DNA from: Pulveribacter suum
Lineage (GTDB): Bacteria; Pseudomonadota; Gammaproteobacteria; Burkholderiales; Burkholderiaceae_C
Reading direction: 5' to 3'
Length of the DNA: 64,000 nucleotides
NCBI RefSeq assembly: GCF_003013695.1
Contig: NZ_CP027792.1
Coordinates: forward strand, 888,501-952,500
Position numbers and translations under genes: made by a program. This document shows, piece after piece, positions 25,955-36,168 of this stretch (positions within the stretch are counted from its first letter, which is position 1; every line of letters begins with the position of its first letter). The notes under the pieces are model-generated. The model had not been told where the DNA came from and ran no database searches. It was given only the letters and a program-made list of their open reading frames with translations.

Positions 25955-26881
25955 ATGAACGCGCCCCTGAGGCACACCACGGTCTTGCTGGACGAGGCTG
26001 TCGAATCATTGCTCGGCGGCCCGCTGGGCGCGCGCGGCACCTTCGTGGACGGCACGTTCGGGCGCGGTGGGCACTCGCGCCTGATCCTGTCGCGCCTGGC
26101 GCCGGACGGGCAACTGGTGATCTTCGACAAGGACCCGCAGGCGATCGCCGAGGCCCAGGGCATCCAGGACCCTCGCCTGGCCATCCGCCACGAGGGCTTT
26201 TCCCACCTGGGCGAGCTGCCCGCGGCCAGTGCCAGCGGCTTGCTGCTGGACCTGGGCGTGAGCTCGCCGCAGATCGACGAGCCCGGGCGGGGCTTCAGTT
26301 TTCGTTTCGACGGCCCGCTGGACATGCGCATGGACCCCACGCGCGGCCAGAGCGTGGCCGACTGGCTGGCGACGGCCGACCCGGCCGAGATAGCGGAGGT
26401 GATACGTGACTATGGCGAAGAACGGTTTGCTGGCCCCATTGCAAAGGCGATTGCTGCTTGGCGCACAAAGCAGGGCCCGATCACACGAACTGCCGAGCTG
26501 GCCGACCTCGTGGCTGGCACGGTCAAGACCCGCGAGCCTGGCCAGCACCCGGCCACGCGCACCTTTCAGGCTTTTCGGATTTTCATCAATGCCGAGCTCG
26601 AAGAGCTGCGCCAGGCGCTAGAGGCCAGCCTGCACATCCTGGCGCCGGGCGGGCGGCTGGTGGTGATCAGCTTCCATTCGCTGGAAGACCGCATCGTCAA
26701 GCAGTTCATCGCCCGGCACGCCAAGGAGGTCTATGACCGGCGCGCGCCCTTCGCCCTGCCGCAGCCCATGCGGCTGGCGGCCGTGGCGCGGGTCAAGCCG
26801 GGCGCGGCCGAAGTGGCTGCCAACCCGCGCGCGCGCAGCGCCGTGATGCGCGTGGCCGAGCGCACGGAGGCCCCGGCATGA
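25955..26881 (+). CDS. rsmH: 16S rRNA m4C1402 methyltransferase RsmH
   Basis: S-adenosylmethionine-dependent methyltransferase that N4-methylates C1402 of 16S rRNA. 308 residues. SAM-binding motif [16 protein letters not shown] near 32-47, DKDPQAI near 65, [12 protein letters not shown] near 105, and the C-terminal [15 protein letters not shown] and [10 protein letters not shown]. Its TGA overlaps the ftsL ATG. Confidence 0.96.
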   Translation: MNAPLRHTTVLLDEAVESLLGGPLGARGTFVDGTFGRGGHSRLILSRLAPDGQLVIFDKDPQAIAEAQGIQDPRLAIRHEGFSHLGELPAASASGLLLDLGVSSPQIDEPGRGFSFRFDGPLDMRMDPTRGQSVADWLATADPAEIAEVIRDYGEERFAGPIAKAIAAWRTKQGPITRTAELADLVAGTVKTREPGQHPATRTFQAFRIFINAELEELRQALEASLHILAPGGRLVVISFHSLEDRIVKQFIARHAKEVYDRRAPFALPQPMRLAAVARVKPGAAEVAANPRARSAVMRVAERTEAPA

Positions 26882-27201
26882 CCCGGCTCAGCCTGGTGCT
26901 GCTGCTGGCCGTCATGGCCAGCGCCATGTATCTCGTGCACACGCAGTACGAGTCGCGCCGCCTGTACACCGAGCTGCACCGCGCGCTGGCCGAAAGCCGC
27001 CAGCTGGCCACCGAGTACCAGCGCCTGCAGGTGGAAAAGCGCGCCCAGGCCACGCCGCTGCGCGTGGAGCGCCTGGCGCGCGACCGCCTGAACATGCGCA
27101 TGGCCACGCCCGCCATCACCCAGTACGTGACGGACGAAGGCCGCGCCGGCGCGCCGGCCACGACGGCCGTTGCCACCGGCCCCGGGAAGGCACCTTCGTG
27201 A
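26878..27201 (+). CDS. ftsL: Cell division protein FtsL
   Basis: 107-residue bitopic membrane protein of the FtsQLB complex. Short cytoplasmic N-terminus, one transmembrane segment (about 3-20, [17 protein letters not shown]), then a periplasmic coiled coil ([28 protein letters not shown]). Both ends overlap neighbours by 4 nt (ATGA with rsmH, GTGA with ftsI). Confidence 0.92.
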   Translation: MTRLSLVLLLAVMASAMYLVHTQYESRRLYTELHRALAESRQLATEYQRLQVEKRAQATPLRVERLARDRLNMRMATPAITQYVTDEGRAGAPATTAVATGPGKAPS

Positions 27202-28946
27202 GCAGCCGCGCCGTCGCCTACACCTCCAGCCCGCTGCTGGCGGCCAAGACGCCCGTGTGGCGCAGCAAGTTCATCGTCGCGCTGGTGGCGCTGGGCTTCT
27301 TCGCGCTGGCCGGGCGCGCCGCCTACGTGCAGGTCATCGGCAACGACTTCTTCCAGCGCCAGGGCGAGGTGCGCTTTGCCCGCACGCTGGAGCTGCCGGC
27401 CAACCGCGGCCGCATCCTGGACAGGAACGGCCTGATCCTGGCCTCCAGCGTGCCGGCGGCCAGCATCTGGGCCATTCCCGAGGATGTGGACACCGACAGC
27501 GGCGAGGGGCGCGAACGCCTCAATAAGCTGGCCCGCCTGCTGGACATGCCGCTGCCCGCGCTGATGGGGCGGCTGGCCAACGAGGACAAGACCTTCGTCT
27601 GGATCCGCCGCCAGCTCGACTGGGACGTGGGCCAGCAGGTGGCGGCGCTGAACATCAAGGGCATCTACCAGCGCAAGGAATACAAGCGCCAGTACCCCGA
27701 GGGCGAGCCGGCGGCGCACATTGTGGGCTTCACCAACGTGGAAGACCACGGCCAGGAGGGCATGGAGCTGGCCTTCGACAAGGAGCTGGCCGGCAAGCCC
27801 GGCTCGCGCCGCGTGATCAAGGACCGCCTGGGCCGGGTGGTGGAGGGCGTGGGTGCCGAGGTGCCGCCGGTCAACGGCCGCGACATGCAGCTGTCCATCG
27901 ACAGCAAGGTGCAGTTCTTTGCCTACCAGAAGCTGCGCGACACGGTGCAGCTGCACAAGGCCAAGGCCGGCAGCGTGGTGGTGCTGGACGCGCGCAGCGG
28001 CGAGGTACTGGCGCTGGCCAACTACCCCAGCTATTCGCCCGACAACCGCGCCAAGCTCACCGGCGAGCAGCTGCGCAACCGGGCGCTGACCGACGTGTTC
28101 GAGCCCGGCTCGACCATGAAGCCCATCACCATCGGCCTGGCGCTGGAGAGCGGCCGCGTGCGCCCCGACACCCTGGTGGACACCACGCCCGGGCGCATCA
28201 CCATCACCGGCTCGACCATCAACGACACGCACAACTACGGCGTGCTCACCGTCGCCGGCGTGGTGCAAAAGTCCAGCAACGTGGGCACCACCAAGCTGGC
28301 CATGCAGATGCCGGCGCAGGAGATGTGGGAGACGTTTTCGGCGCTGGGCTTCGGCCAGAAGCCCGCGCTCACCTTCCCCGGCGCCGTCAGCGGCCGCCTG
28401 CGCCCCTACAAGAGCTGGCGCCCCATCGAGCAGGCCACCATGAGCTACGGCTACGGCCTGTCGGCCAGCCTGTTCCAGATGGCGCGCTCATACACCGTCT
28501 TTGCCAACGACGGCCGCATCATCCCGGCCACCATGCTCAAGACCGACCACCCGCCCGCGGGCGTGCCGGTGTTCTCGCCGCGCACCGCCAACGAGGTACG
28601 CAAGATGCTGCAGATGGCCGCCGGCCCCGGCGGCACCGGCCAAAAGGCGCAGACCGTGGGCTACTCGGTCGGCGGCAAGTCCGGCACGGCGCGCAAGCAG
28701 GTGGGCAAGAGCTACGCCAGCGGCAAGTACCGCGCCTGGTTCACCGGCCTGGCGCCCGTGGACAACCCGCGCATCATCGTCGCCGTCATGGTGGACGAGC
28801 CCGGCGACGGCGTGATCTACGGCGGCGCCGTGGCTGCGCCGGTGTTCAGCGAAGTGGTGCAGCAGACGCTGCGCCTGATGGGCGTGCAGCCGGACATGGC
28901 CGTCAAGCCGCTGATCGTCGCCAACCCGGTGGAGGAATCCCTATGA
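27198..28946 (+). CDS. ftsI: Peptidoglycan transpeptidase FtsI (PBP3)
   Basis: Septal class B penicillin-binding protein. 582 residues. One N-terminal membrane anchor (about 25-45), a dimerisation/pedestal domain, and a transpeptidase domain with STMK (catalytic Ser305), SSN (KSSNVGTT) and KSGT (GGKSGTARK). The GTG start at 27198 overlaps the ftsL stop; the TGA overlaps the murE ATG. Confidence 0.97.
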   Translation: MSSRAVAYTSSPLLAAKTPVWRSKFIVALVALGFFALAGRAAYVQVIGNDFFQRQGEVRFARTLELPANRGRILDRNGLILASSVPAASIWAIPEDVDTDSGEGRERLNKLARLLDMPLPALMGRLANEDKTFVWIRRQLDWDVGQQVAALNIKGIYQRKEYKRQYPEGEPAAHIVGFTNVEDHGQEGMELAFDKELAGKPGSRRVIKDRLGRVVEGVGAEVPPVNGRDMQLSIDSKVQFFAYQKLRDTVQLHKAKAGSVVVLDARSGEVLALANYPSYSPDNRAKLTGEQLRNRALTDVFEPGSTMKPITIGLALESGRVRPDTLVDTTPGRITITGSTINDTHNYGVLTVAGVVQKSSNVGTTKLAMQMPAQEMWETFSALGFGQKPALTFPGAVSGRLRPYKSWRPIEQATMSYGYGLSASLFQMARSYTVFANDGRIIPATMLKTDHPPAGVPVFSPRTANEVRKMLQMAAGPGGTGQKAQTVGYSVGGKSGTARKQVGKSYASGKYRAWFTGLAPVDNPRIIVAVMVDEPGDGVIYGGAVAAPVFSEVVQQTLRLMGVQPDMAVKPLIVANPVEESL

Positions 28947-31840
28947 CCGCGCAGCCGCTGGTGCTGGCATCGCTGCAGCAGGCCGTGGACTGGCTGCGCG
29001 CACGCGTGGCCGGCACGCTGCAGACCGACAGCCGGCAGGTGGCGCCCGGCGACGGCTTCATCGCCTGGCCCGGCGCCGCCACCGACGGCCGCGCCCATGT
29101 GGGCGATGCGCTGGCGCGCGGCGCCGCCGCCTGCCTGGTGGAAGGCGAAGGCGTGCAGGCGTTCGACTTCCATGGCGCGGGCGACGCCGTGGCGGCCCTG
29201 CACGGGCTGAAGGCCGCCACCGGGCAGATCGCCGCCGAATGGTTTGGCCAGCCCAGCCAGCGCCTGCAGGTGCTGGCCGTCACCGGCACCAACGGCAAGA
29301 CCAGCACCTCCTGGTGGCTGGCCGAAGCCCTCACCGCGCTATCAAAAGAGAAGCTGCCGGCGCAAGCTGGGTGCGCCCTCGTGGGCACTTTGGGCATTGG
29401 CATGCCGCCGCAGCTGGAGTCCACCGGCCTGACCACGCCCGACCCGGTGCGGCTGCAGCGCGCCTTTGCCGGCTTCGTGCAGGACGGGCACAGCGCCTGT
29501 GCCATCGAGGCGTCTTCCATCGGCCTGGCCGAGCACCGCCTGGCCGGCACGCACATCCGCGTGGCGCTGTTCACCAATTTCACCCAGGACCACCTGGACT
29601 ACCACCCCGGCATGGCCGCCTACTGGCAGGCCAAGAGCCAGTTGTTCGACTGGCCCGGCCTGCAGGCGGCGGTGGTCAACATCGACGACGCGCGCGGCGC
29701 CGAGCTGCACCAAAGCCTGTCCGGCCGCGCGCTGGACCTGTGGAGCGTGTCCATGCAGGGCCCGGCCCGGCTGCGGGCGCGGGACGTCGCCGCCACCGGC
29801 GCCGGCCTGGCCTTCACCGTGGCCGAGGGCGTGCACAGCGTGCCTTTGCAGACGCGGCTGGTGGGCCTGTTCAACGTCTCCAACCTGCTGGGCGTGATCG
29901 CCGGCCTGCGCGCCCTGGGCGTGCCGCTGGAGGATGCCGTGCGCGCCTGCGCCCGGCTGCATCCGGTGCCTGGGCGCATGCAGCAGATCACCGCGCCCGG
30001 CCAGCCGCTGGTGGCTGTGGACTACGCCCACACGCCCGACGCGCTGGCCCAGGCGCTGGCGGCGCTGGCGCCCATGGCGGCGCAGCGCGGCGGGCGGCTG
30101 TGGTGCGTGTTCGGCTGCGGCGGCAACCGCGACCGCGCTAAGCGCCCGCTGATGGGCGCCGCGGCGCAAAAGGGCGCCGACCAGGTCATCGTCACCAGCG
30201 ACAACCCGCGCGGCGAAGCGCCCGCGGCCATCATTCACCAGATCCTGGCCGGCACCATCGCCAGCACGCAGGTCAGCGCCGAACCCGACCGCGCCGTCGC
30301 CATCGGCCAGGCGATTGCGCAGGCCGATGCGCGCGACGTGGTGCTGATCGCCGGCAAGGGCCACGAGGACTACCAGGAAACGCAGGGCGTGCGCCGGCCG
30401 TTCTCCGACCTGGAGCAGGCCCGGGCCGCCCTGGCCCTGCGCCCTGCCGCCCCGCAGATGACGCTGGCCCAGGCCCACGCCCTGGTGCGCCAGAGCCTGC
30501 CCCAGGCGCGTCTGGTGGGCGACGGCGCCACGCCGATCGCCCGCGTGCACACCGACACCCGCACCCTGGCCGCCGGCGACCTGTTCGTGGCGCTGGCCGG
30601 CGAGCGCTTCGATGCGCATGACTTCTTGCCCCAGGCGGGCGCCGGCGGCGCCGCGGCGGCCCTGGCCGCCCGCGGCCTGGAGGCGTCGGGCCTGCCCGGC
30701 ATCGAGGCGGCTGACACCCTGGCGGCCCTGGGCGCGCTGGCCGCGGGCTGGCGCGCGCAGCACCTGCTGCCGCTGATCGCCGTGACGGGCAGCAATGGCA
30801 AGACCACCGTCACGCAGATGGTCGCCGCCGTGCTGCACGCCTGGCTGGGCGACGCCCAACTCGCCACGCGCGGCAACTTCAACAACGAGATCGGCGTGCC
30901 GCTGACGCTGCTGCGCCTGCGCGCTGCGCACCGCGCGGCGGTGGTGGAGCTGGGCATGAACCACCCGGGCGAGATCGCCCGCCTGGCCGCCCTGGCGCAG
31001 CCCACGGTGGCGCTGGTCAACAACGCCCAGCGCGAGCACCTGGAATTCATGCACACGGTGGATGCCGTGGCGCGCGAGAACGGCAGCGTGCTGGCCGCCC
31101 TGCCGGCTGACGGCACGGCCGTCTTCCCGGCGGGCGACGCCTTCGCCCCGCTGTGGCGCGGCCTGGCAGGCGCGCGCCGCTGCCTCACTTTTGGCGAGGG
31201 CGGCGACGTGTACGCCACCCGGGCGGACTGGCAGGACGGCGCCTGGCAGGTGCACATCGCCACGCCGGCCGGTGATTTCGGTACCCAGCTGCACATTGCC
31301 GGGCGGCACAACGTGGCCAACGCCCTGGCCGCCGCGGCCTGCGCCCTGGCCGCTGGCGCCCCGCTGGCCGCCATCGCGCGTGGCCTGCAGGACTTCCGCC
31401 CCGTGACCGGCCGCTCGCGCGCCTTCTCCGTGCAGGCGGCGGGCCGCGCCATCACCGTGGTGGACGACAGCTACAACGCCAACCCCGATTCGGTGCGCGC
31501 GGCCATTGACGTGCTGGCCGAGCTGCCCGGCCCGCGTCTGCTGGTGCTGGGCGACATGGGCGAGGTGGGCGACCAGGGCGCAGCGTTTCATGCCGAGGCC
31601 GGCGCGCAGGCGCGCGAGGCGGGCATCGAGCAGGTCTATGCGCTGGGCCCTCTGAGCGCCCACACCGCGGCCGCCTGCGGCGAGCGCGCCCGGCATTTCG
31701 ACGACATGGCGGCGCTCAAGGCAGCGCTGCGCACGGCGCTGCCCGGGCTGGGCAGCGTGCTGGTGAAGGGTTCACGGTTCATGAAGATGGAGCAGGTGGT
31801 GCAGGCCATTGAGCAAGAGGGAGTGGCCGCATGCTGCTGA
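28943..31840 (+). CDS. murE: MurE-MurF fusion: UDP-MurNAc-tripeptide synthetase / D-Ala-D-Ala-adding enzyme
   Basis: Single 965-residue frame with no stop between two Mur ligases. Residues 1-505 are MurE (adds meso-diaminopimelate): P-loop GTNGKTS 115-121, DNPR 420-423 (the motif that selects meso-DAP), GKGHEDYQ near 475. Residue Met506 begins MurF (adds D-Ala-D-Ala): GSNGKTT 616-622, [20 protein letters not shown]. No ribosome site precedes codon 506, so separate translation is unlikely. Such fusions are known in Bordetella. A repeat copy in MurE ([11 protein letters not shown], residues about 133-143) adds a loop. The stop overlaps mraY by 10 nt. Confidence 0.93.
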   Translation: MTAQPLVLASLQQAVDWLRARVAGTLQTDSRQVAPGDGFIAWPGAATDGRAHVGDALARGAAACLVEGEGVQAFDFHGAGDAVAALHGLKAATGQIAAEWFGQPSQRLQVLAVTGTNGKTSTSWWLAEALTALSKEKLPAQAGCALVGTLGIGMPPQLESTGLTTPDPVRLQRAFAGFVQDGHSACAIEASSIGLAEHRLAGTHIRVALFTNFTQDHLDYHPGMAAYWQAKSQLFDWPGLQAAVVNIDDARGAELHQSLSGRALDLWSVSMQGPARLRARDVAATGAGLAFTVAEGVHSVPLQTRLVGLFNVSNLLGVIAGLRALGVPLEDAVRACARLHPVPGRMQQITAPGQPLVAVDYAHTPDALAQALAALAPMAAQRGGRLWCVFGCGGNRDRAKRPLMGAAAQKGADQVIVTSDNPRGEAPAAIIHQILAGTIASTQVSAEPDRAVAIGQAIAQADARDVVLIAGKGHEDYQETQGVRRPFSDLEQARAALALRPAAPQMTLAQAHALVRQSLPQARLVGDGATPIARVHTDTRTLAAGDLFVALAGERFDAHDFLPQAGAGGAAAALAARGLEASGLPGIEAADTLAALGALAAGWRAQHLLPLIAVTGSNGKTTVTQMVAAVLHAWLGDAQLATRGNFNNEIGVPLTLLRLRAAHRAAVVELGMNHPGEIARLAALAQPTVALVNNAQREHLEFMHTVDAVARENGSVLAALPADGTAVFPAGDAFAPLWRGLAGARRCLTFGEGGDVYATRADWQDGAWQVHIATPAGDFGTQLHIAGRHNVANALAAAACALAAGAPLAAIARGLQDFRPVTGRSRAFSVQAAGRAITVVDDSYNANPDSVRAAIDVLAELPGPRLLVLGDMGEVGDQGAAFHAEAGAQAREAGIEQVYALGPLSAHTAAACGERARHFDDMAALKAALRTALPGLGSVLVKGSRFMKMEQVVQAIEQEGVAACC
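29338..29370 (+). repeat. Palindromic repeat copy inside murE
   Basis: GCTATCAAAAGAGAAGCTGC and on to CGGCGCAAGCTGG, forward orientation with its 5' flank. Translated as [11 protein letters not shown] between the P-loop helix and the conserved VGTLG strand of MurE. Confidence 0.75.
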
Positions 31841-33009
31841 TGCTGACCCAGTGGCTGCAAGGGCTGTCGCCCGAGCTGAGCTTCTTGCGTGTATTCCAGT
31901 ACCTCACGCTGCGCGCCGTGATGGCGGCCATGACGGCGCTGCTGATCGGCCTGGTGGCCGGCCCGCGCGTGATCCGCATGCTGGCGGCGCTCAAGATCGG
32001 CCAGCCCGTGCGCGGCTATGCCATGCAGAGCCACCTGGCCAAGAACGGCACGCCCACCATGGGCGGGGTGCTGATCCTGCTGGCGATCTGCATCTCCACG
32101 CTCTTGTGGTTCGACCTGTCCAACCGCTTCGTCTGGATCGTGCTGGCCGTCACGCTGGGCTTTGGCGCGATTGGCTGGGTGGACGACTGGCGCAAGGTGG
32201 TGCGCAAGGACCCGGAGGGCATGCGCTCGCGCGAGAAGTACTTCTGGCAGTCCGTCATCGGCCTGCTGGCCGCGCTTTATTTGGTGTTCTCGATTTCTGA
32301 GAACTCCAACGCCCGCGTGTTCGAGCTGTTCGTGACCTGGGTGCAATCGGGCTTTTCGCTCGACCTGCCCCCGAAGGCGGGCCTCTTGGTGCCGTTCTTC
32401 AAGGAAGTCACCTACCCGCTGGGCGTTCTGGGCTTCGTCATCCTGACCTACCTGGTCATCGTGGGCTCCAGCAACGCCGTGAACCTGACCGACGGCCTGG
32501 ACGGCCTGGCCATCATGCCGGTCATCATGGTCGGCTCGGCGCTGGGCATCTTTGCCTACGTGACGGGCAGCGCCAGCTATTCCAAGTACCTGCTGTTCCC
32601 GCACATCCCCGGCTCGGGCGAGTTGCTGATCTTCTGCGCCGCCATGGCCGGCGCCGGCCTGGCCTTCCTGTGGTTCAACACCCACCCGGCGCAGGTCTTC
32701 ATGGGCGACGTGGGCGCGCTCGCTTTAGGCGCTGCCCTGGGGACGATTGCCGTCATCGTGCGCCAGGAGATCGTGCTGGCCGTGATGGGCGGCATCTTCG
32801 TGGTCGAGGCGATTTCCGTCATGGCCCAGGTCACCTGGTTCAAGTACACCAAGCGCCGCTATGGCGAGGGCCGGCGCCTGCTCAAGATGGCGCCGCTGCA
32901 CCACCACTTCGAGAAAAGCGGCTGGCAGGAGACGCAGGTCGTCGTGCGCTTCTGGATCATCACCATGCTGCTGTGCCTGGTCGGCCTGTCCACCCTGAAG
33001 CTGCGATGA
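31831..33009 (+). CDS. mraY: Phospho-MurNAc-pentapeptide translocase MraY
   Basis: Integral membrane enzyme that transfers phospho-MurNAc-pentapeptide to undecaprenyl phosphate, giving lipid I. 392 residues, ten predicted membrane segments. Conserved: KNGTPTMGG near 70, GWVDDWRK near 113, [13 protein letters not shown] near 212, GDVGALALG near 290 and [12 protein letters not shown] near 350. Overlaps murEF and murD. Confidence 0.97.
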   Translation: MLLMLTQWLQGLSPELSFLRVFQYLTLRAVMAAMTALLIGLVAGPRVIRMLAALKIGQPVRGYAMQSHLAKNGTPTMGGVLILLAICISTLLWFDLSNRFVWIVLAVTLGFGAIGWVDDWRKVVRKDPEGMRSREKYFWQSVIGLLAALYLVFSISENSNARVFELFVTWVQSGFSLDLPPKAGLLVPFFKEVTYPLGVLGFVILTYLVIVGSSNAVNLTDGLDGLAIMPVIMVGSALGIFAYVTGSASYSKYLLFPHIPGSGELLIFCAAMAGAGLAFLWFNTHPAQVFMGDVGALALGAALGTIAVIVRQEIVLAVMGGIFVVEAISVMAQVTWFKYTKRRYGEGRRLLKMAPLHHHFEKSGWQETQVVVRFWIITMLLCLVGLSTLKLR

Positions 33010-34781
33010 ACGACGCGCCCGTCCACACCCCGCCGCCACCGGACGCCGCCGCGCCCGCGCCGCTGACCGCCGCCGCCGAGGCGGCGCAGTTCGTTGCGCG
33101 CATCTTTGCCGAGGTGGGCCACGCGGACGACGGACAGCCGGCCGGCGCGCCCGTGCCGGCGCTGGCCGAACCGGCGGCCCAGCCGTTCGCCGCCCCGCTG
33201 GACCACGCCGCCGCGCAGCAGGCCCTGGCCACGCTGCTGGCTGGCCGGCGCGTGCTGGTGCTGGGCCTGGGCGCCTCGGGCCTGGCCATGGCGCGCTGGT
33301 GCGCCCGCTGCGGGGCTGACGTGCTGGTGGCCGACACCCGGGCCAACCCGCCCCAGCTGCCCGCCCTGCGCGAAGAGCTGCCGCAGGCGCAGTTCGTCGC
33401 CGGGCCGTTCGATGAGGCCCTGGTGCAGGGCCGCGGGCTGCATGCCGTGCTGCGCTCGCCGGGCCTGGCGCCCGACGAGATTGCTCCTGTAATGAGAGCT
33501 GCCAGCGCTTGCCAGGCAAGCGTTTGGGGCGAAATTGACTTGTATTCTCAAGCCCTGGCCGCGCTGCGCCAGGCCCAGGGCTACGCACCCGCCGTGCTGG
33601 CCATCACCGGCACCAACGGCAAGACCACGGTGACCTCGCTCACCGGCCAGCTGCTGGCGCACGCCGGGCTGGACGTGGCCGTGGCCGGCAACATCGGCCC
33701 CACGCTGCTGGACACCCTGGCCGCGCGCCTGGACGCGCACCAGCTGCCCCAGGCCTGGGTGCTGGAGCTGTCGAGCTTTCAGCTCGATGGCGCGGCCGGC
33801 TTCGAGCCCACCGCCGCCACCGTGCTCAACCTGACGCAGGACCACCTGGACTGGCACGGCAGCCTGCAGGCCTATGGCGCCGCCAAGGCGCGCATCTTTG
33901 GCCAGCGCGGCCTGATGGTGCTCAACCGCGAGGATGCGGCCGTCATGGCCATGCTGCCGCCGCCCGAGCGCGAGGCCGTGCGCGGCCGGCCGGCCACGCT
34001 GCGCCAGCGCGCGCACATCACCTTCGGCGCCGACATGCCCCGGCGGCCCGGCGACTTCGGCATCGAGGTGGTCAATGGCATGGCCTGGCTGGTGCGCGCG
34101 CACGAGGCCGACGAGGCCGCCACCCGTGGCCGCAGCGGCCGCGCCGGCCGCCCGGGCGAAGGCGAAGAACTGCACATCCAGCGCCTCATGCCGGCGGACG
34201 CCCTGCGCATCCGCGGCCGGCACAACGCCACCAACGCCCTGGCGGCGCTGGCCCTGGCGCAGGCGGCCGGCTGCCAGCTCGCGCCGCTGCTGCATGGCCT
34301 GCGCGAATACCGCGGCGAGCCGCACCGCGTGGAGAGCGTGGCCATCGTGGGCGAGGTGGAGTATTTCGACGACAGCAAGGGCACCAACGTGGGCGCCACC
34401 GTGGCCGCGCTGTCGGGCCTGGGGGCCGAGCGGCGCCTGGTGGTCATCCTGGGCGGTGACGGCAAGGGGCAGGACTTTTCCCCGCTGGCCGCGCCCGTGG
34501 CGCGCCACGCCCGCGCCGCGGTGCTGATCGGGCGCGACGCGCCGCAGATCGGCGCCGCGCTGCAAGGCGCCGGCGTGCCGCTGCTGGCCGCCGCCACGCT
34601 GGCGGACGCCGTGCGCGAGGCCGCTGAGCGCGCCCATGCCGGCGACGCCGTGCTGCTGTCGCCGGCCTGCGCCAGCTGGGACATGTTCAGCGGCTACGAG
34701 CACCGCGCCCAGGTGTTTCGCGCGGCCGTGCAGGCGCTGGCCGAAGAGGCCGGCCAGATGATCGGCGGAGGTATGGCATGA
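33006..34781 (+). CDS. murD: UDP-MurNAc-Ala-D-Glu ligase MurD, long form
   Basis: Adds D-glutamate to UDP-MurNAc-L-Ala. 591 residues, against about 440-500 for most MurD. The first 75 residues are a Pro/Ala-rich extension ([19 protein letters not shown]...). The core follows: [17 protein letters not shown]-loop GTNGKTT at 202-208, [11 protein letters not shown] near 275, [11 protein letters not shown] near 455, [11 protein letters not shown] near 550. The segment [13 protein letters not shown] (about 164-176) is encoded by a palindromic repeat copy. ATG overlaps the mraY stop; TGA overlaps the ftsW ATG. Confidence 0.94.
   Translation: MNDAPVHTPPPPDAAAPAPLTAAAEAAQFVARIFAEVGHADDGQPAGAPVPALAEPAAQPFAAPLDHAAAQQALATLLAGRRVLVLGLGASGLAMARWCARCGADVLVADTRANPPQLPALREELPQAQFVAGPFDEALVQGRGLHAVLRSPGLAPDEIAPVMRAASACQASVWGEIDLYSQALAALRQAQGYAPAVLAITGTNGKTTVTSLTGQLLAHAGLDVAVAGNIGPTLLDTLAARLDAHQLPQAWVLELSSFQLDGAAGFEPTAATVLNLTQDHLDWHGSLQAYGAAKARIFGQRGLMVLNREDAAVMAMLPPPEREAVRGRPATLRQRAHITFGADMPRRPGDFGIEVVNGMAWLVRAHEADEAATRGRSGRAGRPGEGEELHIQRLMPADALRIRGRHNATNALAALALAQAAGCQLAPLLHGLREYRGEPHRVESVAIVGEVEYFDDSKGTNVGATVAALSGLGAERRLVVILGGDGKGQDFSPLAAPVARHARAAVLIGRDAPQIGAALQGAGVPLLAAATLADAVREAAERAHAGDAVLLSPACASWDMFSGYEHRAQVFRAAVQALAEEAGQMIGGGMA
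33497..33526 (+). repeat. Palindromic repeat copy inside murD
   Basis: AGCTGCCAGCGCTTGCC-A-GGCAAGCG: near-complete forward copy, nine-plus base pairs of stem, translated as AASACQAS. Local AT content rises on both sides (TGTAATGAG, TTGTATTCT), marking inserted sequence. Confidence 0.85.
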
Positions 34782-36085
34782 GCGCCAGCAACACCAGCGC
34801 CGCCCCCGCCCGCACGCCGGCCGCCGCCGGGCTGCTGCAGCGCCTCGTCGCGCGCCTGCTGCCGGCGGGCGAGCCGCGCGCCGCGGCCGACGTGCTGCCG
34901 GTGCGCGTGGGCGGCACCGAGTACCGCCAGACGGCGGCCACGCCGGCGCGCGTGTTGGGCTTTGACCAGGCGCTGTTGTGGGTGGTGGTGCTGCTGCTGG
35001 CCTTCAGCGTGGTGATGGTGTATTCGGCCTCCATCGCCATGCCGGACAACCCGCGCTTCGGCGCCATCGCCCCCACGCATTTCGTGGTGCGCCACGCGGT
35101 GGCCATCGGTGTGGGCTTCGTGGCGGCGCTGTTTGCCTTCCAGGTGTCGATGAACGCCTGGGAGCGCATGGCGCCCTGGCTGTTCGTGCTCTCGCTGGTG
35201 CTGCTGATCGCCGTGCTGATCCCGCACGTGGGCACGGTGGTCAACGGCGCGCGGCGCTGGCTCAGCCTGGGCATCATGAATTTCCAGCCGTCCGAGCTGG
35301 CCAAGTTCGCCGTGCTGATCTACGCCGCCGACTACATGGTGCGCAAGATGGAGGTCAAGGAGCGGTTCTTTCGCGCCGTGCTGCCCATGGCCGCCGCCGT
35401 GGCCGTGGTGGGTGCGCTGCTGCTGGCCGAGCCCGACATGGGCGCCTTCATGGTGATTGCCGTGATCGCCATGGGCATCCTGTTCCTGGGCGGGGTGAAC
35501 GCCCGCATGTTCTTTCTGATCGCGCTGATCCTGGTGCTGGCCTTTGCCGCCATGGTGTGGCTGTCGCCCTGGCGGCGCGAGCGCATCTTTGCCTACCTGG
35601 ACCCGTTTTCCGAGGCGCACGCCCTGGGCAAGGGCTACCAGCTGTCGCACGCGCTGATCGCCATCGGCCGCGGCGAGGTCTTCGGCGTGGGCCTGGGCGG
35701 CAGCGTGGAAAAGCTGCACTGGCTGCCCGAGGCGCACACCGACTTCCTGCTGGCCGTGATCGGCGAGGAGTTCGGCCTGGTGGGCGTGCTGGTGCTGATC
35801 GTGGCCTTCTTGTGGATGACGCGGCGCATCATGCACATCGGCCGCCAGGCCATCGCGCTGGACCGGGTCTTCTCCGGCCTGGTGGCGCAGGGCGTGGCCA
35901 TCTGGATGGGCTTTCAGGCCTTCATCAACATGGGCGTGAACCTGGGCGCGCTGCCCACCAAGGGGCTCACCTTGCCGCTCATGAGCTTCGGCGGCTCGGC
36001 CATCCTGATGAACCTGGTGGCCATCGCCGTGGTGCTGCGGGTGGACTACGAAAACAAGCTCCTCATGCGCGGAGGCCGCGCATGA
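34778..36085 (+). CDS. ftsW: Cell-division peptidoglycan polymerase FtsW
   Basis: SEDS-family membrane glycosyltransferase that works with FtsI at the septum. 435 residues with a 60-residue cytoplasmic N-terminal extension. Ten membrane segments; conserved [10 protein letters not shown] near 165, FQPSELAKF near 175, EPDMGAFMV near 222, [17 protein letters not shown] near 320, [24 protein letters not shown] near 385. The last codons are part of a 19-bp inverted repeat that continues into the spacer before murG. Confidence 0.96.
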   Translation: MSASNTSAAPARTPAAAGLLQRLVARLLPAGEPRAAADVLPVRVGGTEYRQTAATPARVLGFDQALLWVVVLLLAFSVVMVYSASIAMPDNPRFGAIAPTHFVVRHAVAIGVGFVAALFAFQVSMNAWERMAPWLFVLSLVLLIAVLIPHVGTVVNGARRWLSLGIMNFQPSELAKFAVLIYAADYMVRKMEVKERFFRAVLPMAAAVAVVGALLLAEPDMGAFMVIAVIAMGILFLGGVNARMFFLIALILVLAFAAMVWLSPWRRERIFAYLDPFSEAHALGKGYQLSHALIAIGRGEVFGVGLGGSVEKLHWLPEAHTDFLLAVIGEEFGLVGVLVLIVAFLWMTRRIMHIGRQAIALDRVFSGLVAQGVAIWMGFQAFINMGVNLGALPTKGLTLPLMSFGGSAILMNLVAIAVVLRVDYENKLLMRGGRA

Positions 36086-36096
36086 GGAGCTTGTTT
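36052..36096. repeat. Perfect 19-bp inverted repeat at the ftsW 3' end
   Basis: AAACAAGCTCCTCATGCGC (36052-36070), loop GGAGGCC, exact reverse complement at 36078-36096. The left arm is ftsW coding sequence, the right arm spans its TGA and the spacer. Confidence 0.9.
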
Positions 36097-36168
36097 CGCC
36101 AAAACAAACTGCACCCGTGCGGCAGCACGGGCCAGCGCGCAGCGCTGATGCGTGGAGGCCGCGCATGA
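36065..36168 (+). repeat. 21-bp direct repeat bracketing the ftsW-murG spacer
   Basis: The sequence ATGCGYGGAGGCCGCGCATG plus one A occurs at 36065-36085 and again at 36148-36168, 83 bp apart, 20 of 21 identical. The first covers the ftsW stop, the second the murG start. A 7-bp hairpin CCCGTGC-ggca-GCACGGG lies between (36114-36131). Confidence 0.85.

Noticed and set aside
26440..26475. ATTGCTGCTTGGCGCACAAAG in rsmH as a repeat copy
   Set aside because: Resembles the repeat arm, but the encoded residues ([15 protein letters not shown]) align with normal RsmH sequence, so it is not an insertion.
28943..31840. murE-murF fusion as a sequencing error hiding a stop
   Set aside because: No frame change is needed, both domains are complete, and the same fusion is known in another Burkholderiales genus. 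I treat it as real.
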